Positions 24,852-31,940 of a stretch of 35,548 bases of DNA are shown here, one piece after another; the stretch's first letter is position 1, and every line of letters begins with the position of its first letter. The DNA is from an uncultured Oscillospiraceae bacterium. Its GTDB lineage: Bacteria; Bacillota; Clostridia; Oscillospirales; Oscillospiraceae. The stretch covers positions 1 through 35,548 of the forward strand of contig CAJOPB010000226.1 in the NCBI GenBank assembly GCA_905236305.1, in the 5' to 3' direction. Both the position numbers and the translations under genes were made by a program. The notes under the pieces are model-generated. The model was not told where the DNA came from and did no database searches. It saw only the letters and a program-made list of their open reading frames with translations.

Positions 24852-25816
24852 TCCACCGGGACGGGCAAAATGCTGCCCCCGTCAAAGGTGAGCGTATATT
24901 CAATCTCGTGGGGCGTGCTCATGGCAGTGGTATCCGCGTAGACGGTGATACTCCGGTCAAAAAACTGCACGGGAATCTCAAAGACAGAATTCCCCTCAGT
25001 GTTGACAGGCAGATAGCGCGCCTCGCCGATACGCATATAGTCATAGTTGGAGCTGCTCCAGACAATTCTGGCCGTGCAGGCGCCGCCCTCTGCCGTCATG
25101 ACAGCGGGGCTCTCCACGCTGGCCCTGCCGCTGCCGCCGGAGAGCGCCACCTCCACAAGATAGCTTCCGTCTGCCAGTCCAAGGCTCTCCGCCGTGGTGA
25201 AAAAGCCCTCCGCAAAGGCCTCTGGCGGCAGAGAATCGGCCCGGAACACCAGAGTACGGTCGTACCAAAGCTCTTTGTTTTTGCTGAAGGCCGCGCAGGC
25301 AACTCCTGCGTCCAGCGCCTCCACGGGGAGGGTGAAGGTGTGGGCGCCCGTCTCTCCCTCCTCAAAGGAGATATATGCCGCCGCCTCTGCAGCCGCGGCC
25401 TGCTCTGCCGTGCCGGGATAGATATAGAGATAGCCCTTGCCGCCCATGACCATTTCGGCAGTCATCTCCCCCTCCGCCACCGTGAGGGTACAGTCCGTGA
25501 TCTGGAACATGGAGGAGCTGGAATCCACCCGAATGCTGTAAGTGCCCTCCCGCAGCTGATCGGCGAAGACGGGCACCATGCCCTCCTCCACCACGTCCTC
25601 CACGGTGGTCATGTCTGCGGCGGTGGCCACCTTGCCTGTTCCCTGGCCCGCGTCAGCCGCAGTCTCAGCGGGGGCAGGAGCTGCGGACGGAACGGCTGCG
25701 GCTGCCGGGGGATCGGTGGTCTGGGCTGCTGCCGGCTGCGGGGCCGAGCCGCCGCAGCCCGCCAGCAGTGACAGCGTAAGCAGCAGAGGCAAAATAATCG
25801 CTTGCATGTTTTTCAT
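24848..25816 (-). CDS. Lipoprotein with two related beta-rich repeats (NEAT-like?), candidate tetrapyrrole-binding protein
   Basis: A 322-residue lipoprotein: signal peptide with LTLSLLAGC lipobox, Ala/Pro-rich tether to about residue 75, then two repeats. Repeat 1 (about 88-215) starts GTYSIRVDSSSSMFQI, with GYLYIYPGT and later KELWYDRTLVFRADSL. Repeat 2 (about 218-320) starts GSYLVEVALSGGSGRASV, with IVWSSSNYDYMRIG and ends with EIEYTLTFD. The beta-strand rhythm and the Ser/Tyr pattern (SSNYDYMRIGEARY) recall NEAT heme-binding domains, but I cannot prove homology. It lies between the tandem chelatase and the binding-protein gene in the cobalamin-riboswitch operon, so a role in holding corrinoid or heme at the surface is likely (inference). 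It has no enzymatic motif. Confidence 0.75.
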   Translation of the reverse strand: MKNMQAIILPLLLTLSLLAGCGGSAPQPAAAQTTDPPAAAAVPSAAPAPAETAADAGQGTGKVATAADMTTVEDVVEEGMVPVFADQLREGTYSIRVDSSSSMFQITDCTLTVAEGEMTAEMVMGGKGYLYIYPGTAEQAAAAEAAAYISFEEGETGAHTFTLPVEALDAGVACAAFSKNKELWYDRTLVFRADSLPPEAFAEGFFTTAESLGLADGSYLVEVALSGGSGRASVESPAVMTAEGGACTARIVWSSSNYDYMRIGEARYLPVNTEGNSVFEIPVQFFDRSITVYADTTAMSTPHEIEYTLTFDGGSILPVPVE

Positions 25817-25842
25817 CAGAACGGTTCCTTTCTCTGCGGCAA

Positions 25843-25866
25843 GCGCCCCGGAGAAGTCCGGGGCGC
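25843..25866 (-). other. Stable GC hairpin between the chelatase and lipoprotein genes
   Basis: A perfect 10-bp stem GCGCCCCGGA/TCCGGGGCGC (25843-25852 with 25857-25866), with CTTC as the loop on the - strand. No T-run follows. It probably protects or processes the mRNA between the two lipoprotein genes rather than terminating transcription. Confidence 0.5.
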
Positions 25867-25889
25867 CGCGTATGAAAAATCAATCAAAT

Positions 25890-27740
25890 TCAGTTTGCGC
25901 TGTCTATCGCAGCTTTGGTATGCTCCACCAAAAGCTGCTGGATAGCCGGGAAGGAGCCCAGGCCCCGGAGCACGGGCACTACCTCATACCCGGCCTCGGT
26001 AAAGATGGTATCCCAGGAGTCCTCCTCACCGCCGGCCATGTCGTTGTTGGCGTGGTCGCCGGCCACAATCATCAGCGGCTCCAAAACCACCCGCTCATAG
26101 CTTCCGGCCTGCACCAGCTCAAGAACGTCCTCCACACTGGGCTCGGCCTCCACGGTGCCGATGAAATAGTTGGTCTTGCCCATGTCCTTCAGAACCGCCT
26201 GCATTTTGGCATAGACGGCGTTGGAATCGGCCTCGGTGCCGTGTCCCATAAATACGATAGCGGTCTTGCCGTCGTCGTATTCAGCGGTGGCCTCGGTAAT
26301 CGCCTTTGCCACGGTGCTGAAGTCGGCGTCGGTGTCCAGAATTGGCTTACCGATAATAATCTTGTCAAAGGCGTCTGCATACTGCGCAATCTCGTCGATG
26401 ACATCATTATACTCAAAGCCGGGCATCAGATGGGTGGGCTGGACAATCAGGGTCTTTACGCCGTTGTCCACTGCCCGGTTCAGGGCTTCTGTGATGTTGT
26501 CGATTTTTTCACCGTCCCGCCGCATGACATGGTCGATGATGATCTGGCTGGTGAAGCCCCGGCGCACGTCATACTCGGGGAATGCCTCGATCATGGCCTT
26601 TTCGATGGCGCCGATGGTCTCGCGGCGGCTGTCGTTGAAGCTGGTGCCGAAGGACACTACCAAAAGCTCGGTCTCACCGATGCCGTCAGCGTTCAGAGGA
26701 TCATCCAGGGAGGCGTCGCCGGTACCGAAGTCCTCGTCGATGGCGTCCTGCACATGGCTGGAAATCTGGAGCTGAATCAGCTCGTTGGAGCCCAGTCCCT
26801 TGAGAACGCACTCCACCTCATAGCCGGCGTTTTCAAAGATGGTTTTCCAGGAATCCTCCTCGTCGCCGGCCATATCGTTGTTGGCATGGTCGCCGGCCAC
26901 AATCATCAACGGCTGCAGCACAACGCGCTTGTAGTCACCCGCGCGCACCTGCTCCAGCACATCCTCTACGCTGGGCTCGGCCTCTACGGTGCCGATGTAA
27001 TAATTTTCCAGCTCGAACTCATCTCTCAGCAGCGTCTGCAGCCTGGCATAGACGCCGTTGGAATCCGCCTCTGTGCCGTGTCCCATGAACACGATGGCCG
27101 TCTCCCCGTCGTCATAGACGATTGTATCAAGCATCACAGCCAGCGCCACGGTCTCGAAATCTGTTTCTCCGTCGAGCAACGGACGGCCGATGCGGATGGA
27201 CTCGAACGCGTCAGCGTAGCCTGCCACCTCCTCCAGTACGTCGTTATACTCAAAGCCAGGCATCAGATGGGTGGGCTGCACCACCAGATTCCTGACGCCG
27301 TTGGCCACAGCACGGTCCAGAGCCTCGGTCAGATTGTCGATCTTCTCTCCGTCCCGGCGCAGCACATGGTCGATGACGATCTGGCTGGTAAAGGCCCGGC
27401 GCACGTCATACTCGGGGAATGCCTTGATCATGGCCTTTTCGATGGCGCCGATGGTTTCGCGGCGGCTGTCATTGAAGCTGGTACCGAAGGACACCATCAA
27501 AAGCTCGTTTTCGCCGATGCCGTCTGCGTTCAGGGGATCGTCCAGCGACGCGTCGCCGGTATCATAGTTCTCGTCGTCCTCCGGTTCCTCCGTGGGGGCA
27601 GGCGTCGGGGCCGGGGTAGCCGCAGGCGCCTCTGTGGCGGCAGGTGCTTCGGTTTGCTGGGGTGCAGCCGTACTGCCGCAGCCGGAGAGCAGCGACAGAA
27701 CAAGCAGCAGAGACAAAACCAGTGAGATTGTCTTTTTCAT
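25890..27740 (-). CDS. Exported lipoprotein with two tandem CbiK-type cobaltochelatase domains
   Basis: A 616-residue protein. The signal peptide ends with lipobox LLSGC (C21), followed by a Pro/Ala/Thr/Glu tether (22-55). Two near-identical chelatase domains follow, at about 61-336 and 340-613, repeating at an offset of 279 residues; even the lead-in TGDASLDDPLNADGIGE is duplicated. Each has the CbiK/HemH-type active-site segments: QPTHLMPG (H158, H437), FMGHGTEAD (H221, H500), GTVEAEPS and AGDHANND (H285, H563). CbiK inserts Co2+ into sirohydrochlorin; single-domain cytoplasmic forms are about 260-300 residues. Here the enzyme is outside the membrane and doubled. The start at 27740 is supported by AGGAGG; the frame continues upstream through the riboswitch but is not coding there. 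It is the first gene behind a cobalamin riboswitch. Confidence 0.9.
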   Translation of the reverse strand: MKKTISLVLSLLLVLSLLSGCGSTAAPQQTEAPAATEAPAATPAPTPAPTEEPEDDENYDTGDASLDDPLNADGIGENELLMVSFGTSFNDSRRETIGAIEKAMIKAFPEYDVRRAFTSQIVIDHVLRRDGEKIDNLTEALDRAVANGVRNLVVQPTHLMPGFEYNDVLEEVAGYADAFESIRIGRPLLDGETDFETVALAVMLDTIVYDDGETAIVFMGHGTEADSNGVYARLQTLLRDEFELENYYIGTVEAEPSVEDVLEQVRAGDYKRVVLQPLMIVAGDHANNDMAGDEEDSWKTIFENAGYEVECVLKGLGSNELIQLQISSHVQDAIDEDFGTGDASLDDPLNADGIGETELLVVSFGTSFNDSRRETIGAIEKAMIEAFPEYDVRRGFTSQIIIDHVMRRDGEKIDNITEALNRAVDNGVKTLIVQPTHLMPGFEYNDVIDEIAQYADAFDKIIIGKPILDTDADFSTVAKAITEATAEYDDGKTAIVFMGHGTEADSNAVYAKMQAVLKDMGKTNYFIGTVEAEPSVEDVLELVQAGSYERVVLEPLMIVAGDHANNDMAGGEEDSWDTIFTEAGYEVVPVLRGLGSFPAIQQLLVEHTKAAIDSAN

Positions 27741-27834
27741 GTTGTTCCTCCTCGTATGTATCTTTCTCGTATTCAAGTGTGCAAAGCACTCTATGACAGG
27801 AAAATGCCTCCTCAGGCACAGCGCGAAAAATAAT

Positions 27835-27862
27835 AAAAAATCCCTCTCCCCGGGGAGAAGGA
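27835..27862 (-). terminator. Riboswitch-controlled intrinsic terminator
   Basis: On the - strand: TCCTTCTCC (27862-27854), loop CCGG, GGAGAGGGA (27849-27841), then TTTTTT (27840-27835). It sits between the cobalamin riboswitch and the chelatase gene, as expected for transcriptional control by B12. Confidence 0.88.
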
Positions 27863-27954
27863 CAGGACGGGAAACGCCGCGGCAAAAGCTGCGCAGCGTT
27901 ATGCTCCGGCCAATTCCCCGTGGCCGGTCCCGCTCTGCGGGACGCTCGTACAAA

Positions 27955-28200
27955 GCCAATGGCAGGTCTCCTGACTCATGGATCACCGCGCAAAGCCCGC
28001 CTTCCCGGCCGAAACTGGCCAGTGGCTCCTGCAAGGCTATGCCTCCCGGCCCCTCCGCTCTCTGTGTGTGCAGGGGACAGGAGACCGCCTCTGGTCTCGC
28101 GCTTCCCAAATACAGTGACGGGATCGTACAGGACTTTCACCTGTTTCCCTTTTCACCCCTGTGGACAATACCGGGGCACCCTTGGCTTGCTGTATTTTTC
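27955..28200 (-). promoter_or_regulatory. Cobalamin riboswitch
   Basis: On the - strand the aptamer core is complete: AAAAGGGAAACAGGTGAAA, then GTCCTGTACGATCCCGTCACTGT (split by loops, about 28141-28112), and near the 3' end the B12 box AGTCAGGAGACCTGCC (27976-27961). GCCACTGGCC lies in the middle. It is followed by a terminator (27835-27862) and the chelatase gene, so adenosyl- or methylcobalamin should switch the operon off. It is the best evidence that the transport locus handles corrinoids. Confidence 0.95.
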
Positions 28201-28207
28201 ATCCATT

Positions 28208-28236
28208 CTTATATCATAGATTTCCTGCCATGTCAA
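28208..28236 (-). promoter_or_regulatory. Sigma-A promoter of the cobalamin-riboswitch operon
   Basis: On the - strand: -35 TTGACA (28236-28231), exactly 17 bases, -10 TATAAG (28213-28208). The start site would be near 28201, at the 5' edge of the riboswitch. Confidence 0.85.
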
Positions 28237-28266
28237 GGGCAAGCGCTTCACGGACAGGATAAACGT

Positions 28267-28298
28267 TACAGTTCAGACGCCGGGGCGTCTGAACTGTA
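28267..28298. repeat. Near-perfect 32-base palindrome between divergent transcription units
   Basis: Arms of 15 bases (28267-28281 and 28284-28298) around GG, with core GTTCAGACGCC/GGCGTCTGAAC. It lies 31 bases upstream of the riboswitch operon -35 box and about 117 bases before the sigma-factor gene. It could be a dimeric-regulator operator or a terminator-like hairpin; no T-run follows. The stretch 28299-28366 is AT-rich with a second imperfect inverted repeat (AGTAAA...TTTACT) and probably contains the sigma-gene promoter. Confidence 0.65.
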
Positions 28299-28414
28299 GT
28301 AAATGAAAAATATTTTTGTCGTTTACTATAAAATATGCCCGCTGAATTTACTTTTTTCTCTGTCATATGTTATATTTTTTTGCGGCTTATCTGGTGAAGG
28401 GACCTTCAAAGGAG

Positions 28415-28987
28415 ATGAAGCTGGACTTGGAAGATGAGAAAATTATAGATTTATACTTCCGGCGTGATGAAGCCGCCATCCGGGAAACAGAGGCAGCCTA
28501 CGGTTCGCTATGTATGCGTATCGCGCTGAACATCCTCAGTATCCGTCAGGATGCCGAGGAATGCGTCAACGACACCTGGCACAGCGCGTGGAAACGCATC
28601 CCGCCCACACGGCCGGTGTCCCTGCGGGCCTTCCTGGGACGGATTACCCGGGACCATGCCGTCAGCCGCTGGCGGGCCGAGCACGCCAAAAAGCGCTTTG
28701 ACGGCATGGAAATCCTGCTCAGCGAGCTGGACGAATGCGTTCCCGCCGCCGCGGACCCGGAAAAAATCACTGAGACCGCTGAGCTGACAGAGCAGATCAC
28801 AATATGGCTCCGGAATCTGAACTCGGAGGACCGCGCCCTGTTCCTCCGGCGGTACTGGTACGGCGACGGAGTAAAGGAGTTGGCAAGGGAACGGGGCGAA
28901 CGTGCCAATAATGTATCCCAGCGCCTGCTCAGGCTGCGTAAGCAGCTTCGGAAAACGCTGGAATCGGAAGGGGTTTGGATTCAATGA
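28415..28987 (+). CDS. ECF-type RNA polymerase sigma factor
   Basis: About 190 residues. Sigma region 2 covers EDEKIIDLYFRRDEAAIRE to AEECVNDTWHSAW, with the typical DAEECVNDT sequence. Region 4 covers LNSEDRALFLRRYWYGDGVKELA with the helix-turn-helix ERANNVSQRLLRLRKQL. The start is uncertain: ATG 28415 follows AAAGGAG without a gap, TTG 28427 lies 12 bases after it and matches the start of the homologous sigma gene at 34290, and the frame opens further upstream. The next gene overlaps by ATGA and encodes a membrane protein of anti-sigma layout, so this is a sigma/anti-sigma pair. The target promoters are unknown. Confidence 0.88.
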   Translation: MKLDLEDEKIIDLYFRRDEAAIRETEAAYGSLCMRIALNILSIRQDAEECVNDTWHSAWKRIPPTRPVSLRAFLGRITRDHAVSRWRAEHAKKRFDGMEILLSELDECVPAAADPEKITETAELTEQITIWLRNLNSEDRALFLRRYWYGDGVKELARERGERANNVSQRLLRLRKQLRKTLESEGVWIQ

Positions 28988-30588
28988 AAAGCGAAAGAGT
29001 TTACGAAGCGCTCTCCGGTCTGCCGGAGGATTTGATCGAAGATGCCGGGACCCATGTGTTCCGCAGGCGCACAATTCCCTGGACCAGATTCGGCGCGGTT
29101 GCCGCCGCTGCCGTGCTGATACTGGGTCTGGGGACCTGGGGGCTGACCCGAAGCGGGAAAGGCCCCGTCTCCTCCGGCGGCGGGACGGGCGGTATGGGGG
29201 ACAGCGGCGGAAACGACGGAGCATCCGGAGCATACACCTATATGTCCTATGCAGGGCCGGTGTTCCCGCTGACTGCGCTGGGAAGCAGCGAGGGAATCAC
29301 CGCAGAGCGTCATACGGAGTTTGATTTTTCGCCCTATGAAACGTCGCAGGGGGCCCGGGAGCAGGACGGTGAGGAGACAGCCTACGACCATTATGAGACG
29401 GAGACCATCGTCACAGACCGGTATCTTATGACCAACGAGGGAGAGGCGGACCGGACGCTGACGCTGCTGTATCCGGCGGCGCTGAGCCTCAGCAAGGATG
29501 CGAAGCTTCTGCCGGCGCTGAGTCTGGACGGCGCTCCGGTATCCACAACACTCTATGCCGGACCCTACGCGGGAGGTTTTGTGGACATGGAGGGCAAGCG
29601 GGACGGGGAACGCTGGAACCTGGCCGGGCTCCGGGACTGGGAGGCCTACAAGGCTCTGCTGGAAAGCGGCGGTTATCAGACGAAGGCCCTGGAGGACGCC
29701 CCGGCGCTGGAGGAGCCCGTAACGGTCTACAAGGTGGACAACTATGTCGTCGCGCCCACCGATGCGGTAAACCCGACGCTGCTGATGTCCTTCTCTATCG
29801 ACTATGCCAGAACCACGGTGCTGACTTACGGTTCCAACGGAGGCAGCGATGATATGGAAAACGGAATATGCGGCAGAGATGTGGGCGGGCTGCACCGGGA
29901 GTGGGCCATCCATCCTATGTACGTGATCCTGCTGGGAGACGATACCACCGGCGGCTATGAATTACAGGGCTACCGGAACGGCGGCTGCGAGCCGGGGGAT
30001 GAAATTGAAATCACTGCCACGGTGGAGCGCTATGAGAGCACCCTGGGGGCGTTTTTGCGGCGCATCGTCACCGAGCAGCTGGAAACGGACAATTTCGGGA
30101 TGCTTCCGCTGGAGGAAACGACGCTGGGAACACTGATCTCCCCGGAGCTGGTCTACAAATGCGTGGCGGAGATGTTTGCCTCCTACAGCAGCACGGGTGA
30201 GACCCCGGCGGAGCGCTACCGGAACGGCATGCTGGAGGACCTGATGGGCGACAGCTTCGTGACCACCCGAATTTTTTACGCGGCCGCCGAGGTGACGATT
30301 CCTGCCGGCGAAACCGTCGAGCTCGCTGCCCGAATGGTCAAGGAGGCCAGCTTTGACTACTTCGGCATGGGAACGGAAAAGGGTTACGCGACGAACGGCT
30401 ACGACCTGGCGACAGTCCTCGGGTCAACGCTTCAATTTACAGCGCAATATGCCTCTGTGCGGGGGTTGGAGGCCGTGGAGCTGCTGGAAAACAGCTTCGG
30501 CTTTGACCCCGCGGCGGGCGTCACGGAGGTCCGGCTTGACCCGGCGCAGGAGCACTACTGGCTAAAGCTCCGCAGGGCGGAGGGCTGA
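28984..30588 (+). CDS. Probable anti-sigma factor with large extracytoplasmic domain
   Basis: A 534-residue single-pass membrane protein. Residues 1-35 are a cytoplasmic segment (MKSERVYEALSGLPEDLIED) of the type seen in many Clostridia sigma-partner proteins. One transmembrane helix follows at about 38-55 (GAVAAAAVLILGLGTWGL), then a Gly/Ser-rich linker (60-85) and a domain of about 440 residues with no motif I recognise, rich in Tyr, Glu and Thr. The ATG overlaps the sigma stop (ATGA), giving translational coupling. The layout fits a cell-surface sensor that holds the sigma factor. There are no catalytic residues or repeats to suggest an enzyme. A strong terminator follows. Confidence 0.72.
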   Translation: MKSERVYEALSGLPEDLIEDAGTHVFRRRTIPWTRFGAVAAAAVLILGLGTWGLTRSGKGPVSSGGGTGGMGDSGGNDGASGAYTYMSYAGPVFPLTALGSSEGITAERHTEFDFSPYETSQGAREQDGEETAYDHYETETIVTDRYLMTNEGEADRTLTLLYPAALSLSKDAKLLPALSLDGAPVSTTLYAGPYAGGFVDMEGKRDGERWNLAGLRDWEAYKALLESGGYQTKALEDAPALEEPVTVYKVDNYVVAPTDAVNPTLLMSFSIDYARTTVLTYGSNGGSDDMENGICGRDVGGLHREWAIHPMYVILLGDDTTGGYELQGYRNGGCEPGDEIEITATVERYESTLGAFLRRIVTEQLETDNFGMLPLEETTLGTLISPELVYKCVAEMFASYSSTGETPAERYRNGMLEDLMGDSFVTTRIFYAAAEVTIPAGETVELAARMVKEASFDYFGMGTEKGYATNGYDLATVLGSTLQFTAQYASVRGLEAVELLENSFGFDPAAGVTEVRLDPAQEHYWLKLRRAEG

Positions 30589-30617
30589 ATACAAAATCCG
30601 CATCCGTTCGTAAAAAT

Positions 30618-30660
30618 GCAAGGCCGGGAGCCCAATACGGGGCCTCCGGCCTTGCAATTT
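30618..30660. terminator. Intrinsic terminator, probably bidirectional
   Basis: GCAAGGCCGG-AG-CCC pairs with GGGGCCTCCGGCCTTGC, with AATTTTTATTT on the + side and AAAAA on the other. It ends the sigma/anti-sigma operon (+) and the XRE gene (-), which converge here. Confidence 0.88.
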
Positions 30661-30672
30661 TTATTTGACGTA

Positions 30673-31470
30673 TCAAACCGTCTCCTGATTCTCAGGCCTT
30701 CCTTTGCGTTTTTGCTTTCGAGCTGAAACCAGTGCCCGGAAAAGCCGTATCAGGAGGAACCCCGCAAATTCCAGATACAGGCTTACCGGCGCAAACCAGT
30801 CCAAAATCTCATAGCATACAAATTTCGCAATCAGAAACCGCGGCGGCCAGAGCTCCGGACCGTTCAAAAGGGCCCTTCTCGCCTGATATGAGACTTCGCC
30901 GCTATAGTCAGCCGGGATGAACAGTCGAAGGAACAGCTCCGCCAATCTCCAGCTGAGAAAGTGATCCAGCTCGAACAAAACCAGTCCGATCAGTGCCAAC
31001 ATGGAAAGGATTCCAAGATAGACGCTATGGAGGCTGAGACGCCTGACGGGGCCCTGTTTCCAGGCATACCAAACGCCAAAGAGCGCGGACAGCACGATTT
31101 GCCCCAGATTAAACAAAGCGTATATGTACAATATCCCCCAGATCTCCAGCATATTCCCGATGAAGCAGATGGCCGCCACGCCCAGCCAGCCCAGCAGCAG
31201 GTATCCGACATTGCGGCAGGTCAAAAGCTTTTCCGGCGGAGGCGGCGCTTCCGGCTCGGGTATCCGTCTTGCCCGCAGCACCTCCAGCTCCGTGATCTCC
31301 AGCGCTTCCGCGATATCATCAAACTTGGCCACGTCGGGAAGACAGATTCCCCGCTCCCATTTGCTCACAGCCTTATCGGAGACGCCAAGCCGCTCCGCCA
31401 GTTCTTTTTGCGTCAGACTCTTTGCTTTCCGCTCCTCTGAGATAAACCTCCCAAATTGTACCGGGTCCAT
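30673..31470 (-). CDS. XRE-family HTH regulator with C-terminal membrane domain
   Basis: A 265-residue protein. Residues about 1-60 form an XRE helix-turn-helix: SLTQKELAERLGVSDKAVSKWERGICLPD is the recognition region. A Pro-rich hinge (EPEAPPPPEK) follows, then about four hydrophobic segments (for example NVGYLLLGWLGVAAICF, ALFNLGQIVLSALFGVW, GILSMLALIGLVLF and the final LEFAGFLLIRLF). Such membrane-anchored XRE proteins may sense envelope or small-molecule signals; the ligand is unknown. The start at 31470 is chosen because GGAGGCGAGG precedes it; a frame start at 31491 has no ribosome binding site. It is transcribed alone. Confidence 0.85.
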   Translation of the reverse strand: MDPVQFGRFISEERKAKSLTQKELAERLGVSDKAVSKWERGICLPDVAKFDDIAEALEITELEVLRARRIPEPEAPPPPEKLLTCRNVGYLLLGWLGVAAICFIGNMLEIWGILYIYALFNLGQIVLSALFGVWYAWKQGPVRRLSLHSVYLGILSMLALIGLVLFELDHFLSWRLAELFLRLFIPADYSGEVSYQARRALLNGPELWPPRFLIAKFVCYEILDWFAPVSLYLEFAGFLLIRLFRALVSARKQKRKGRPENQETV

Positions 31471-31521
31471 ATCCTCGCCTCCCGAAAACATTCAACGCCG
31501 TATCCCGGCGGGATGGCGCCC

Positions 31522-31550
31522 AGTATAGCAAACCACGGGATAAAAGGCAA
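31522..31550 (-). promoter_or_regulatory. Promoter of the XRE regulator gene
   Basis: On the - strand: -35 TTGCCT (31550-31545), 17-base spacer, extended -10 TGCTATACT (-10 at 31527-31522). It lies 52 bases before the start codon. Confidence 0.7.
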
Positions 31551-31721
31551 GAAACCTGTGGTAGAGTCTGCTTATTCGGCCTTATTCTTCGCTTTCATAG
31601 CGACAATTCCGCTTCAGATCGCCACTGTCAGCAACATCGACGCACAGTCCGGCAGCATATGAATCCCGGCATACAGGATAAATCCAGTTTCCCCCATATC
31701 GAAGATAACCCAGACTATTTT
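31551..31721. other. Intergenic DNA without a recognised gene
   Basis: A short + strand frame (to 31662) has hydrophobic residues (ALFFAFIATIPLQIATV) but no start site or family match; it may be a gene remnant. Nothing else is recognised. Confidence 0.35.
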
Positions 31722-31940
31722 CTATTTGTGTTTCCAGTTAATAAATGACAGGGCCAACAGCAACATTATGACCACCAGATAGCCCTTGTAAAACTGCCAC
31801 ATCACATATGCATCCACCCGAAAGCTGCCAATATAAAAAACATGGCCCAGCGTTGGCACACTGGCAACGATATAGACATATACAACAGCAATCAACAGCA
31901 TCAAAAGCGCGATGATCCGCATAATCCGCTTTGCCTTCAT
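31722..31940 (-). CDS. Small membrane protein (72 residues), alternative independent start
   Basis: Starting at ATG 31940 (with GGGAGGAGG 9-10 bases upstream), this gives a 72-residue protein with two hydrophobic segments (IIALLMLLIAVVYVYIVA and LVVIMLLLALSFI). It shares frame and stop with the LytTR frame, so it may be made separately or as the tail of that protein. The ribosome binding site favours an independent gene. I do not recognise a family. Confidence 0.45.
   Translation of the reverse strand: MKAKRIMRIIALLMLLIAVVYVYIVASVPTLGHVFYIGSFRVDAYVMWQFYKGYLVVIMLLLALSFINWKHK

Noticed and set aside
25578-27725. A 715-codon open frame on the + strand opposite the tandem chelatase and lipoprotein genes
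   Set aside because: It is the mirror of GC-rich coding DNA on the - strand, which has a signal peptide, lipobox, family motifs, ribosome binding sites and a riboswitch. The + frame shows no family motif and is repetitive only because the real gene is duplicated.
27741-28109. An upstream extension of the chelatase frame to 28109
   Set aside because: It would translate the cobalamin riboswitch and its terminator; the ATG at 27740 has a strong ribosome binding site followed by a signal peptide.
31456-31662. A 68-codon + strand frame with a hydrophobic end
   Set aside because: It overlaps the XRE promoter and start region, has no start signal, and matches no family; at most it is a remnant.
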